From: Reyranella sp.
GTDB lineage: Bacteria > Pseudomonadota > Alphaproteobacteria > Reyranellales > Reyranellaceae
DNA: 64,000 nt
NCBI RefSeq assembly: GCF_004297265.1
Contig: NZ_SCUT01000035.1
Location: forward strand, 112,898 to 176,897
Reading direction: 5' to 3'
In this document: piece after piece, positions 1 to 7,967 of the stretch
Numbering within the stretch: position 1 is the stretch's first letter
How the letters are laid out: every line of letters starts with the position of its first letter
The notes under the pieces: model-generated
What the model was told of the DNA's origin: nothing
Database searches by the model: none
What the model saw: only the letters and a program-made list of their open reading frames with translations
Made by a program: the position numbers and the translations under genes

Positions 1-215
1 GTTTCCTCTCGGCCTTCTTCACCCTGGTGGGCACGCACGGCGTCCATGTCACGATGGGCCTGATCTGGATCGTCGTCCTTGGCGCCCAGGTCGCGCTGAA
101 GGGGCTCACCCTGCCGGTCACCTCGCGCCTGCAACGCCTCGGCCTCTTCTGGCACTTCCTCGACATCGCCTGGGTCGGCATCTTCTCCATCGTCTACCTG
201 CCGGGATTGCTGTGA
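1..215 (+). CDS. cyoC: Cytochrome o ubiquinol oxidase subunit III, C-terminal part (partial)
   Basis: This is the 3' end of a gene that starts before the window; the reading frame is open from base 3. About 70 residues are visible. They contain the GTHGVHV helix and finish in a hydrophobic segment close to [14 protein letters not shown], as in CyoC of the haem-copper quinol oxidases. CyoC is an integral membrane subunit of the proton-pumping bo3-type oxidase that oxidises ubiquinol and reduces oxygen. The stop codon TGA shares its A with the ATG of cyoD (TGATG), so the two are translationally coupled. Identity rests on the match to the family C-terminus and on cyoD following directly. Confidence 0.9.
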   Translation, partial: FLSAFFTLVGTHGVHVTMGLIWIVVLGAQVALKGLTLPVTSRLQRLGLFWHFLDIAWVGIFSIVYLPGLL

Positions 216-523
216 TGGAACACCAGACCCCGCACGCCCTGCGCTCCTACCTGATCGGCTTCGTGCTGGCCGTCATCCTGAGCGCCATCCCGTTCTGGCT
301 GGTCTATACGCATGCCCTGCCGCCGCAGCGTACCTTGTTGGTCATCGGCATCGCCGCGGTGCTGCAGGTGCTGGTCCACCTGCGCTTCTTCCTGCACATC
401 AACTTCACGACCACGCCGCGTGAGAACGTGCTGGCGCTGGTCTTCACCTGCATCCTGCTCTTCCTCATGGTGGGCGGCAGCTTCTGGATCATGTTCGATC
501 TGCACAGCCGGATGCTGATTTAG
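215..523 (+). CDS. cyoD: Cytochrome o ubiquinol oxidase subunit IV
   Basis: The product is 102 residues with three predicted membrane helices (about residues 12-32, 41-63 and 75-96), the normal size and topology of CyoD. The motif LQVLVHLRFFLHIN in the second helix is typical of the COX4/CyoD family. CyoD is a small accessory subunit that helps assemble the bo3 quinol oxidase in the inner membrane. The ATG at 215 overlaps the cyoC stop by one base. A GTG three bases upstream is in frame, but the ATG is more likely. No cyoE (haem O synthase) follows in the window. Confidence 0.93.
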   Translation: MEHQTPHALRSYLIGFVLAVILSAIPFWLVYTHALPPQRTLLVIGIAAVLQVLVHLRFFLHINFTTTPRENVLALVFTCILLFLMVGGSFWIMFDLHSRMLI

Positions 524-538
524 TCAGCGACAGTTCAA

Positions 539-1048
539 ATGGCACAAGCCAAGTCGAAGATGACGCCGCTCCTCTTGTGGGAGTGGATTGTCGGTCTGTC
601 TCCCGTCGCGGCGACGATCCTCGCCTATCTCGCGCTCACCAACCTGTCGCTCGAAGGTGCGGCGGTCGGCTTCACCGCGGGCGCCCTCGACGGTCTCTGC
701 GCCGCCGGGATGCCGGCCTTCTGGTGCCGTACGCCGAAGCCGGTGACGCTCCTGACGGCCGTGCAGTTCCTGAGCTTCCTCTGGTTCCTCGTGGCCTCGG
801 CCTACATGTTCTGGCGGGTGCGGTTCGGGCCCTACCGGAAGCCCCCGGCCTACATTCCCGGCTCGGCGTCGTTCTTCGAGATGGCGAGCTGGGCCGCCAT
901 CTGGCTGTTCATGCTGATCGGCGGCCAGATCTTTCCCTATCGCGGCCAGCCGCTTTCCGAACCCAGCCTGCTCTTCTCGATGCTGGCCCTCAGCCTCGCC
1001 ATCCTGTCGCTGCGCATGCTGGCGGTCGCGCTTCGCTTCCGGAACTGA
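539..1048 (+). CDS. Unknown four-helix membrane protein downstream of cyoD
   Basis: The product is 169 residues with four hydrophobic stretches (about 13-33, 73-93, 118-137 and 146-165), so it should sit in the inner membrane. I do not recognise the family. It starts only 15 bases after the cyoD stop on the same strand, so it is probably the last gene of the cyo operon. In related bacteria this place is often taken by a SURF1-like or other oxidase assembly gene, but SURF1 has two helices around a large periplasmic domain, which this protein lacks. A role in oxidase assembly is inference from position only. A large nested palindrome follows the stop and may end the transcript. Confidence 0.7.
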   Translation: MAQAKSKMTPLLLWEWIVGLSPVAATILAYLALTNLSLEGAAVGFTAGALDGLCAAGMPAFWCRTPKPVTLLTAVQFLSFLWFLVASAYMFWRVRFGPYRKPPAYIPGSASFFEMASWAAIWLFMLIGGQIFPYRGQPLSEPSLLFSMLALSLAILSLRMLAVALRFRN

Positions 1049-1054
1049 CGCCTT

Positions 1055-1136
1055 ATTGGAGCGCGCCACTCCAGTGGCGCTCAAGCCATTGTCGATCGGC
1101 GAAGACATGAGCGCCACTGGAGTGGCGCGCTCCAAT
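1055..1136. repeat. Nested palindromic repeat (29-bp perfect inverted arms)
   Basis: The arms at 1055-1083 and 1108-1136 are exact reverse complements of 29 bases, separated by 24 bases. Each arm also contains a smaller palindrome (GCCACTCCAGTGGC and its complement), so the element can fold as one long hairpin or as two side-by-side hairpins. It lies between the end of the cyo-linked gene and the end of the convergent porin gene. This is REP/BIME-like architecture, and it may also serve as a bidirectional terminator, although there is no T-run. Confidence 0.85.
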
Positions 1137-1139
1137 GAA

Positions 1140-1961
1140 TCAAAACGTCTTCGAAATAGCGAGGATGAAGCGGCTGGCGCAGTTCTGGGTGCCGAGGCAG
1201 TCCTGGACGCTGAGGTTTGTGCCGGTATAGGCGGCGGAGAGGTCGAAGCCGTAGACGGAGACGACGAGGCCGAGCTGCCAGTCCCAGTAGTTGTTGCTGG
1301 GGATGCCGTAGTTGGCGAAGCGCTCGACGTATTGATTGCCGATGGTGCCGAACGCCTTGAAGGCGACGTTCTCGTTCACGTGGATGAAGGGGAGCGGCAC
1401 GGTGACCGACGCCCACTTGTACCAGGCGTTTCCGGAGTTGGCGAAGAAGTTGGGGCTGTAGCGGATGGCGGCGCTGACCTGGGCGACGCCGAAATCGTAG
1501 CCGGCGACGAGGCCGAACTCGTTGAAGTCGTAGAACAGGTTCGAGGGTGCGCCGAGATAGTTGTAGCGGATGTATCCGAGGTCGAAGGTGAGCTTGTCGT
1601 CCATCAGCTTGAGCTTGAGGCCGGTGATGACGTCGATCTCGGCGAAGGTGCCGGTATTGGGGAAGTCGACGTTGGAGCCCCAGGCGCCGAGATAGGCGCT
1701 CAGCGGGACCTTTTCGCTGACCGGGGCGGTCTCGTAGGTGAGGCCGGCCTGGAAGGCGGCCTGACGCTGGGTCTGGGAGATACCGCGGTAGGAGTATTCG
1801 TTGAGGACCGCGAGGCTGGCCGCGAAAGTGCCGCCGAACGGCGCCTTCCACGTCTCCTTCGGCGGCGCCACCTGCGGTGTTTGAGGATCCGGTGTGCCTT
1901 GCGCATACGAGGCGCTGGACACGATCATCGCCACCATTGAAATCAAGCTTCTGCCGATCAT
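1140..1961 (-). CDS. TorF-family putative porin
   Basis: The product is 273 residues. It has a signal peptide (MIGRSLISMVAMIVSSASYA, cleavage near AYAQ) and a body rich in alternating aromatic/polar strands ending in a phenylalanine (AISKTF), as in outer-membrane beta-barrels. The segment FGGTFAASLAVLNEYSYRG near the mature N-terminus is the hallmark of the TIGR02001/Gcw_chp family called TorF putative porin. These proteins are thought to form outer-membrane channels of unknown specificity. The start at 1961 is chosen because an AGGGAGA ribosome-binding site sits six bases upstream and the signal peptide begins there; a longer in-frame start at 2039 would add 26 charged residues in front of the signal. 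Confidence 0.82.
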   Translation of the reverse strand: MIGRSLISMVAMIVSSASYAQGTPDPQTPQVAPPKETWKAPFGGTFAASLAVLNEYSYRGISQTQRQAAFQAGLTYETAPVSEKVPLSAYLGAWGSNVDFPNTGTFAEIDVITGLKLKLMDDKLTFDLGYIRYNYLGAPSNLFYDFNEFGLVAGYDFGVAQVSAAIRYSPNFFANSGNAWYKWASVTVPLPFIHVNENVAFKAFGTIGNQYVERFANYGIPSNNYWDWQLGLVVSVYGFDLSAAYTGTNLSVQDCLGTQNCASRFILAISKTF

Positions 1962-2089
1962 CCATTGTCTCCCTGATGTCGGCCGCACCAGACGCCGCCG
2001 GGGCCTAGGAAATCCAGAAGAGTGACGAGGGAAAGTCATAGGATTCCCATAAGGACAGACGCTACTGTCGAGAGCGGAGGCGCCTCTTC

Positions 2090-3301
2090 ATGAAGTTGTT
2101 CAAGGACGAGCTGCACGACGATTTCGGCACCTGGCCGCTCGCCTACATCCGCTATGGCGGACCGGATTTCGGCGAGATCGCCGCGGTTGCCGAGGCCGTG
2201 GGAGAGGGTGACGATTCGGCCTTTCATGCGGCCTGGGTCGCGACCGGCGACCGGCTGGCGGCCGAAGCGCAGGACGTCCTGGCGAAGGGCCATCGCAGCT
2301 CCGCGCGGGAACTGTTCCTGCAGGCGAGCGCCGCCTATGCCGCCTCGTATCATCTGCTCTTCGGCGCGCCGGTCGATCCCCGGCTCCTATCGGCCTTCCG
2401 CAGGCAGATCGACGCCTTCGACAAGGGCCTCGCGCTGGGCGAGCCGCCCGTCCTGCCGCTGCGCATCCCCTTCGAGGGACGGTCGCTGCCGGCCTATTTC
2501 ATTCCCGCCGCCGGACGGGCCGACAAGGTCCGGCCGCTCGTCATCCAGGTGGACGGCTACGACGCCACGGTGACGGATCTCTATTTCGCGTCGGCCGTCG
2601 CGGCCTCGCAGCGCGGCTACCACTGCCTGATCTTCGACGGGCCGGGGCAGGGCGAGATGCTCTATGAGCACGGGCTGCCTTTGCGGCCGGACTGGGAAAC
2701 CGTGGTGCGGGCGGTGGTGGATTTCGCCGTGTCGCTGCCGACCGTCGATCCGTCGCGGATTGCGCTCAGCGGCGCGAGTCTCGGCGGCTACCTCGCCCTG
2801 CGCGCGGCCACGGGCGAGCCGCGTCTCGCCGCCTGCATCGCCGATCCGGGCCTGTGGAGCGTGGCCGGGGCGGCGCGGGTCTTCGCGAGTCATCTCGGCG
2901 CCGACCTTGCCGCCGATGCCAGCCTGTCGACGCTCGACCAGGGCATCCTCGACAGGATGTTCGCGATCATCCAGGCGGATCGCGGCCTGCGCTGGAAGAT
3001 CGTGCAGCGCGGCTTCTGGGCCAATGGCGCCTCCGATCTCCGCGACTATCTGCGGCTCATCGAGGGATTCACCCTCGAAGGGCGTATCGAGCAGATCCAA
3101 TGCCCCGTGCTGCTCACGCACGCCGAGAATGACGCTTTGGCCTCTGACACGCAGGCCGTGTTCGACGCCCTGCGGTGCGCCAAGAAGATCATCCGCTTCA
3201 CGGCCGCCGAGGGAGCCGGAGACCACTGTGAGATGCAGAACCGCTCGGTGCTGAACCGGCGCGTGTTCGACTGGCTTGACTCGGTCATCAGCCTGTCTTG
3301 A
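2090..3301 (+). CDS. Alpha/beta hydrolase (FrsA/DUF1100-like, two-domain)
   Basis: The product is 403 residues. An N-terminal helical region of about 145 residues precedes a C-terminal alpha/beta hydrolase fold. The nucleophile elbow is GASLGG with Ser230. The acid is probably the Asp in the ENDALA turn and the base the His in GAGDHCE near the C-terminus. A helical cap placed before the catalytic domain is typical of FrsA-like hydrolases and of 2,6-dihydropseudooxynicotine hydrolase, which cleaves carbon-carbon bonds. The substrate cannot be read from sequence. A GGAGG site lies nine bases before the ATG. The gene diverges from the porin gene and stands alone. Confidence 0.82.
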   Translation: MKLFKDELHDDFGTWPLAYIRYGGPDFGEIAAVAEAVGEGDDSAFHAAWVATGDRLAAEAQDVLAKGHRSSARELFLQASAAYAASYHLLFGAPVDPRLLSAFRRQIDAFDKGLALGEPPVLPLRIPFEGRSLPAYFIPAAGRADKVRPLVIQVDGYDATVTDLYFASAVAASQRGYHCLIFDGPGQGEMLYEHGLPLRPDWETVVRAVVDFAVSLPTVDPSRIALSGASLGGYLALRAATGEPRLAACIADPGLWSVAGAARVFASHLGADLAADASLSTLDQGILDRMFAIIQADRGLRWKIVQRGFWANGASDLRDYLRLIEGFTLEGRIEQIQCPVLLTHAENDALASDTQAVFDALRCAKKIIRFTAAEGAGDHCEMQNRSVLNRRVFDWLDSVISLS

Positions 3302-3355
3302 AATTCCTATGGAATTCCTATGCTGGCTGCTCGCCCGCCGGCTCGAATTCCTACG
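3302..3355 (+). promoter_or_regulatory. Direct repeats upstream of kdp, candidate KdpE boxes
   Basis: The decamer AATTCCTATG occurs at 3302-3311 and again at 3313-3322, and a one-mismatch copy AATTCCTACG lies at 3346-3355. The starts are offset by 0, 11 and 44 bases, all multiples of 11, so the copies lie on the same face of the helix. OmpR-family regulators such as KdpE bind direct repeats at one-turn spacing, and the set lies directly before the kdp operon. The hydrolase stop at 3299-3301 touches the first repeat. Assignment to KdpE is inference. Confidence 0.4.
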
Positions 3356-3391
3356 CCCGGAACCCCTTCTATGCTCGCGAAGGAGATTTCC

Positions 3392-3475
3392 ATGCTCGAC
3401 ATCCTGTTCTTCGGCGGCGGCCTGCTGCTGTTCTGCCTGCTGATCGCCTACGAACGCCTGTGCCACAGGTTGTGA
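3392..3475 (+). CDS. 27-residue hydrophobic micro-ORF at the head of the kdp operon
   Basis: An ATG preceded by AAGGAG (seven bases of spacing) opens a 27-residue frame: a hydrophobic helix (about residues 3-19) followed by the basic tail YERLCHRL. The stop lies seven bases before kdpF. From general knowledge, many alphaproteobacterial kdp operons carry such an unannotated peptide before kdpF, but I cannot check that here. Size, one helix and a short polar tail resemble KdpF itself, so it could be a second single-span accessory peptide of the KdpFABC complex or a regulatory leader peptide. Confidence 0.65.
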   Translation: MLDILFFGGGLLLFCLLIAYERLCHRL

Positions 3476-3482
3476 GGCGGCC

Positions 3483-3572
3483 ATGACCTTCGATTACGTC
3501 CTGGGCGGCGCCCTCGCCGCCCTTTTGCTCGTCTATCTGACGGTCGCGCTGGCGCGGCCGGAGAAGTTCTGA
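3483..3572 (+). CDS. kdpF: K(+)-transporting ATPase subunit F
   Basis: The product is 29 residues, a single membrane helix (about residues 5-24) ending in ARPEKF, the conserved C-terminus of KdpF. This peptide stabilises the KdpFABC potassium pump in the inner membrane. It lies seven bases before kdpA and seven bases after another micro-ORF, all on the same strand. Confidence 0.9.
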   Translation: MTFDYVLGGALAALLLVYLTVALARPEKF

Positions 3573-3579
3573 GGCTGTC

Positions 3580-5289
3580 ATGACTCTCAACGGCTGGGCG
3601 CAGATCGCGCTCTTCTGTGGCCTCGTGCTGCTGCTCACGCGGCCGCTCGGCGGCTACCTCGACAATGTCATGGCTGGACGGCGCACCCTGCTGTCGCCGG
3701 TGCTGCTGCCGGTCGAGCGCGGCTTCTATCGCCTCGCCGGCATCGACCCGGCAGAAGAACAGAGCTGGTGGGTCTACGCCCGCGCCATGGTGGTCTTCCA
3801 CATCGTGGGCTTCGCCTTCCTCTATCTGCTGCTGCGCCTGCAGGACCTGCTGCCGCTCAATCCGCAGGGCATGTCCGCCGTGGCGCCCGACCTCGCGGGC
3901 AACACTGCCGTGAGCTTCCTGACCAACACCAACTGGCAGAACTACGGCGGCGAGGCGACCATGAGCTATCTCTCGCAGATGGCGGGCCTCTCGGTTCAGA
4001 ATTTCCTGAGCGCGGCCGCGGGCATTGCGCTGGCCGTGGCGCTGGTTCGTGGCTTCGCGCGCGCCGAATCCAAGGGCATCGGCAACTTCTGGGCCGACAT
4101 GGTGCGGGTCACGCTCTATGTGTTGCTGCCCTTCTGCATCCTGCTGACGATCTTCTACGTCTGGCAGGGCGTGCCGCAGAACCTGTCTTCCTATGTCGAG
4201 GCGACCACGCTCGAGGGCGCCAAGCAGACCATCGCGCAGGGGCCGGTGGCCTCGCAGCTCGCCATCAAGATGCTGGGCACCAACGGCGGCGGTTTCTTCA
4301 ACGCCAACTCCGCGCATCCCTATGAAAATCCGACGGCGTTCTCGAACCTGGTGCAGATGCTGTCGATCTTCGTGATCGGCGCGGCGCTCACCAACGTATT
4401 CGGCCGCGCCGTCGGCGACGAGCGTCAGGGCTGGGCGATCCTGGCTGCCATGGGCGTGCTGTTCCTGGCCGGTGTCGTCGTCTGCTACTGGGCCGAGGCC
4501 GGCGGCAATCCGCTGATCGGCGCGCTCGGTGTCGACAATGCAGCCGGCAACATGGAGGGCAAAGAAGTCCGCTTCGGCATCACCCTGTCGACCCTGTTCG
4601 CCGTGATCACGACGGCCGCCTCATGCGGCGCGGTGAACGCCATGCTCGACAGCTTCATGCCGCTCGGCGGCATGATCCCGCTGATCAACATCCTGCTGGG
4701 CGAGATCATCATCGGTGGCGTCGGCGCGGGCCTCTACGGCATGCTCCTGTTCGCCATCCTGGCGATCTTCCTGGCGGGCCTGATGGTCGGCCGGACGCCG
4801 GAATATGTCGGCAAGAAGATCGAGGCGCGCGAGGTGAAGTTCACCATGCTGGCGATCCTCTGTGCTCCGCTCGCCATCCTGGGTTTCACGGCGCTGGCCA
4901 GTGTCATCCCGGTGGGCCTGGCGGGCCCGGCCAACGCCGGTCCGCACGGTTTCAGCGAGATCCTCTACGCCTACACGTCGGCCGCGGGCAACAACGGCAG
5001 CGCCTTCGGCGGCCTGACCGGCAATACCGTCTTCTACAACGGCACATTGGCCATTGCGATGATGGTCGGCCGCTTCGCCATCATCATTCCGATGCTGGCC
5101 GTGGCGGGCTCGCTCGCGTCCAAGCGCAAGGCTGCGATCTCGGCCGGCACTTTCCCGACCCATGGCGGGCTGTTCGTCGGCCTGCTGGTCGGTGCCGTGC
5201 TGATCGTCGGCGGTCTCACCTTCCTTCCGGCGCTGGCCCTCGGCCCCATTGCGGAGCATTTCGCCCTGCTGGCCGGCACGCTGTTCTAA
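3580..5289 (+). CDS. kdpA: Potassium-transporting ATPase, potassium-binding subunit A
   Basis: The product is 569 residues, close to the 557 of E. coli KdpA. It is a polytopic membrane protein of the SKT (Trk/Ktr-like) channel superfamily. The four pore-loop segments are visible: [50 protein letters not shown] and [17 protein letters not shown]. They form the selectivity filter that binds K+ from the periplasm, after which KdpB drives transport. The gene starts seven bases after kdpF and is followed 12 bases later by kdpB. Nothing looks broken. Confidence 0.98.
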   Translation: MTLNGWAQIALFCGLVLLLTRPLGGYLDNVMAGRRTLLSPVLLPVERGFYRLAGIDPAEEQSWWVYARAMVVFHIVGFAFLYLLLRLQDLLPLNPQGMSAVAPDLAGNTAVSFLTNTNWQNYGGEATMSYLSQMAGLSVQNFLSAAAGIALAVALVRGFARAESKGIGNFWADMVRVTLYVLLPFCILLTIFYVWQGVPQNLSSYVEATTLEGAKQTIAQGPVASQLAIKMLGTNGGGFFNANSAHPYENPTAFSNLVQMLSIFVIGAALTNVFGRAVGDERQGWAILAAMGVLFLAGVVVCYWAEAGGNPLIGALGVDNAAGNMEGKEVRFGITLSTLFAVITTAASCGAVNAMLDSFMPLGGMIPLINILLGEIIIGGVGAGLYGMLLFAILAIFLAGLMVGRTPEYVGKKIEAREVKFTMLAILCAPLAILGFTALASVIPVGLAGPANAGPHGFSEILYAYTSAAGNNGSAFGGLTGNTVFYNGTLAIAMMVGRFAIIIPMLAVAGSLASKRKAAISAGTFPTHGGLFVGLLVGAVLIVGGLTFLPALALGPIAEHFALLAGTLF

Positions 5290-5301
5290 CGAGGCGTCAT
5301 C

Positions 5302-7350
5302 ATGAGTAAACGTGACAAGTCGCAGTCGCTCCTCGACCCCGCGATCCTGAAACCCGCACTGCTCGGCAGCTTCACCAAGCTCGACCCGCGCGAGCTGGTG
5401 AAGAACCCGGTGATGTTCACCGTCGAGATGGTGGCCCTGGCCGCCACCATCCTCACCGTCCGCGATCTGGCGACCGGCGTGACGGGCAGCGGCTTCCAGA
5501 TCCAGATCGTGATCTGGCTGTGGATCACCGTCCTGTTCGCCACCTTCGCCGAAGCCGTCGCCGAGGGCCGTGGCAAGGCCCAGGCCGACACGCTGCGCCG
5601 CATGCGCAGCGAAACAATGGCCAAGGTGCTGCTGGGTGTCGGCGATACGTTCGAGCCGCGGCGCGCCCATACGCTGAAGGTGGGTGAGAAGGTGCTGGTC
5701 GAGGCGGGCGATCTGGTGCCAGGCGACGGCGAGATCATCGAGGGCGTGGCGACGATCGACGAATCGGCCATCACCGGTGAGTCCGCACCCGTCATCCGCG
5801 AGGCCGGCGGCGACCGCTCGGCCGTCACCGGCGGCACGCGCGTCCTGTCGGACCGGATCAAGGTCCGCATCACCGCCGAGCAGGGATCGAGCTTCCTCGA
5901 TCGCATGATCGCCCTGGTCGAAGGCGCCGCCCGCCAGAAGACCCCCAACGAACTGGCGCTCAGCGTCCTGCTGGCCGGGCTCACCCTGATCTTCGTCCTG
6001 GCCGTCGTCACCATCCCGAGCTTCGCGACCTATGCCGGCGGCGCGGTCTCCGTCGTCGTCCTGATCGCGCTGTTTGTCACCCTCATCCCGACGACCATCG
6101 GTGCGCTTCTGTCGGCCATCGGTATTGCCGGCATGAACCGGCTGGTGCGCTTCAACGTGCTGGCGACGTCGGGCCGTGCCGTCGAGGCGGCGGGCGACGT
6201 CGATACGCTGCTGCTCGACAAGACCGGCACCATCACGCTCGGCAACCGCCACGCGACGCAGTTCATCCCGGTGACGGGCGTCACCGAGGACGAAGTTGCG
6301 CGGGTGGCGCAGTTGGCCAGCCTCGCCGACGAGACGCCCGAGGGCCGCTCGATCGTCGTGCTGGCCAAGGAGAAATACGGCCTGCGCGGCGTCGACGTGG
6401 CCGAGTTGCACGGGCAGTTCGTGCCCTTCACGGCGCAGACCCGCATGAGCGGCGTCGACCACGAGGGCGCGGTGATCCGCAAGGGCGCGATCGACTCGGT
6501 GATCGAGCACGCGCGCTCGCTGGGCGTCACGCCACCGGTCGAGGAGGTGAATCGCATCGCCTCGACCATCGGCAAGGAAGGCGGCACGCCGCTCGGCGTG
6601 TCGCGCAACGGCCGCATCCTGGGTGTCGTCTACCTGAAGGACATCGTGAAGGGCGGCATCCGCGAGCGCTTCGCGGAGCTGCGCGCCATGGGTATCCGCA
6701 CGGTGATGATCACCGGCGACAATCCTCAGACGGCTGCGGCGATCGCCGCCGAGGCCGGCGTCGACGATTTCCTGGCGCAGGCGACGCCGGAGGCCAAGCT
6801 GCGCCTGATCCGCGAGGAGCAGGCCAAGGGCAAGCTGGTGGCGATGTGCGGCGACGGCACGAACGATGCGCCGGCGCTCGCCCAGGCCGATGTCGGTGTC
6901 GCCATGCAGACCGGCACTAACGCCGCGCGCGAGGCCGGTAACATGGTCGACCTCGACAGCGACCCCACGAAGCTCATCGAGATCGTGGCCATCGGCAAGC
7001 AGCTGCTGATGACGCGCGGCGCGCTCACCACCTTCTCGATCGCCAACGACGTGGCAAAGTACTTCGCCATCATCCCGGCGATGTTCATCGCCTTCTACCC
7101 GCAGCTCGGCGCGCTGAACGTCATGGGCCTGGCGACGCCGCAGAGCGCCATCCTCTCGGCCATCATCTTCAACGCGCTGATCATCGTGGCGCTGATCCCG
7201 CTTGCCCTGCGTGGCGTGCAGTACCGTCCGAGCGGCGCCGCCGCGCTGCTGCGGCGCAATTTGCTGATCTATGGAATCGGCGGCCTGATCGTGCCCTTCG
7301 TCGGCATCAAGCTGATCGACGTCGTGGTCGCGGCCACCGGCCTCGCCTGA
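5302..7350 (+). CDS. kdpB: Potassium-transporting P-type ATPase subunit B
   Basis: The product is 682 residues, the same length as E. coli KdpB. It is the P-type ATPase subunit that powers KdpA. The phosphorylation motif DKTGTITLG carries Asp306. The actuator motif TGES lies near residue 160, the nucleotide-binding segment KGAIDSV is present, and the hinge is [21 protein letters not shown]. The family replacement of the usual PEGL by a KdpB-type membrane segment with [13 protein letters not shown] is seen. It lies 12 bases after kdpA and 11 before kdpC. All catalytic elements are intact. Confidence 0.98.
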   Translation: MSKRDKSQSLLDPAILKPALLGSFTKLDPRELVKNPVMFTVEMVALAATILTVRDLATGVTGSGFQIQIVIWLWITVLFATFAEAVAEGRGKAQADTLRRMRSETMAKVLLGVGDTFEPRRAHTLKVGEKVLVEAGDLVPGDGEIIEGVATIDESAITGESAPVIREAGGDRSAVTGGTRVLSDRIKVRITAEQGSSFLDRMIALVEGAARQKTPNELALSVLLAGLTLIFVLAVVTIPSFATYAGGAVSVVVLIALFVTLIPTTIGALLSAIGIAGMNRLVRFNVLATSGRAVEAAGDVDTLLLDKTGTITLGNRHATQFIPVTGVTEDEVARVAQLASLADETPEGRSIVVLAKEKYGLRGVDVAELHGQFVPFTAQTRMSGVDHEGAVIRKGAIDSVIEHARSLGVTPPVEEVNRIASTIGKEGGTPLGVSRNGRILGVVYLKDIVKGGIRERFAELRAMGIRTVMITGDNPQTAAAIAAEAGVDDFLAQATPEAKLRLIREEQAKGKLVAMCGDGTNDAPALAQADVGVAMQTGTNAAREAGNMVDLDSDPTKLIEIVAIGKQLLMTRGALTTFSIANDVAKYFAIIPAMFIAFYPQLGALNVMGLATPQSAILSAIIFNALIIVALIPLALRGVQYRPSGAAALLRRNLLIYGIGGLIVPFVGIKLIDVVVAATGLA

Positions 7351-7361
7351 AGGAGACAGTC

Positions 7362-7952
7362 ATGCTTCGTCATTTCCGTGCGTCCGTCGTCATGCTGGTG
7401 CTGATGACCGTGCTACTGGGTATCGCCTATCCGCTCGCCATGGTGGGCGTGGCCGGCGCCGCCTTTCCTGGACAGGCCGCGGGCTCGCTCGTGGAGAAGG
7501 ACGGCAAGGTGGTGGGATCGAGCCTGATCGGCCAGTCCTTCGCCGGCGACACCTATTTCCACGGCCGGCCGTCAGCCACGACCGATACCGATCCCGCGGA
7601 TTCGACCAAGACCATCGCTGCGCCCTACAACGCGGCCAACTCGATGGGGTCCAATCTCGGGCCGACCTCCAAGGCGCTGGTCGATCGCGTCAAGGAGGAT
7701 GCCGACAAGCTCGGCAAGGGCGTGCCCGTCGAGCTCGTCACGACCTCGGGCAGCGGCCTCGATCCGCATATCTCGCCCGAGGCCGCGGCCTGGCAGGTGG
7801 CTCGTGTCGCCAAGGCGCGAAACCTGTCGGACGCCGAGGTGCGGGCGCTGGTGGCGCGGCACACCGAAGGCCGCATGTACGGCCTGCTGGGCGAGCCGCG
7901 GGTCAACGTGCTGCAGCTCAATCTTGCCCTCGACGCGCTGCCTAAGCGGTGA
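7362..7952 (+). CDS. kdpC: Potassium-transporting ATPase subunit C
   Basis: The product is 196 residues with one N-terminal membrane helix (about residues 11-33) and a periplasmic domain holding the family motifs FHGRPSAT and [14 protein letters not shown]. KdpC is the accessory subunit of the Kdp pump that raises its affinity for potassium. A GAAGGAG site precedes the ATG. Its TGA lies 15 bases before kdpD, keeping the structural and sensor genes on one transcript. Confidence 0.97.
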   Translation: MLRHFRASVVMLVLMTVLLGIAYPLAMVGVAGAAFPGQAAGSLVEKDGKVVGSSLIGQSFAGDTYFHGRPSATTDTDPADSTKTIAAPYNAANSMGSNLGPTSKALVDRVKEDADKLGKGVPVELVTTSGSGLDPHISPEAAAWQVARVAKARNLSDAEVRALVARHTEGRMYGLLGEPRVNVLQLNLALDALPKR

Positions 7953-7967
7953 CAATGATCCGGATGA

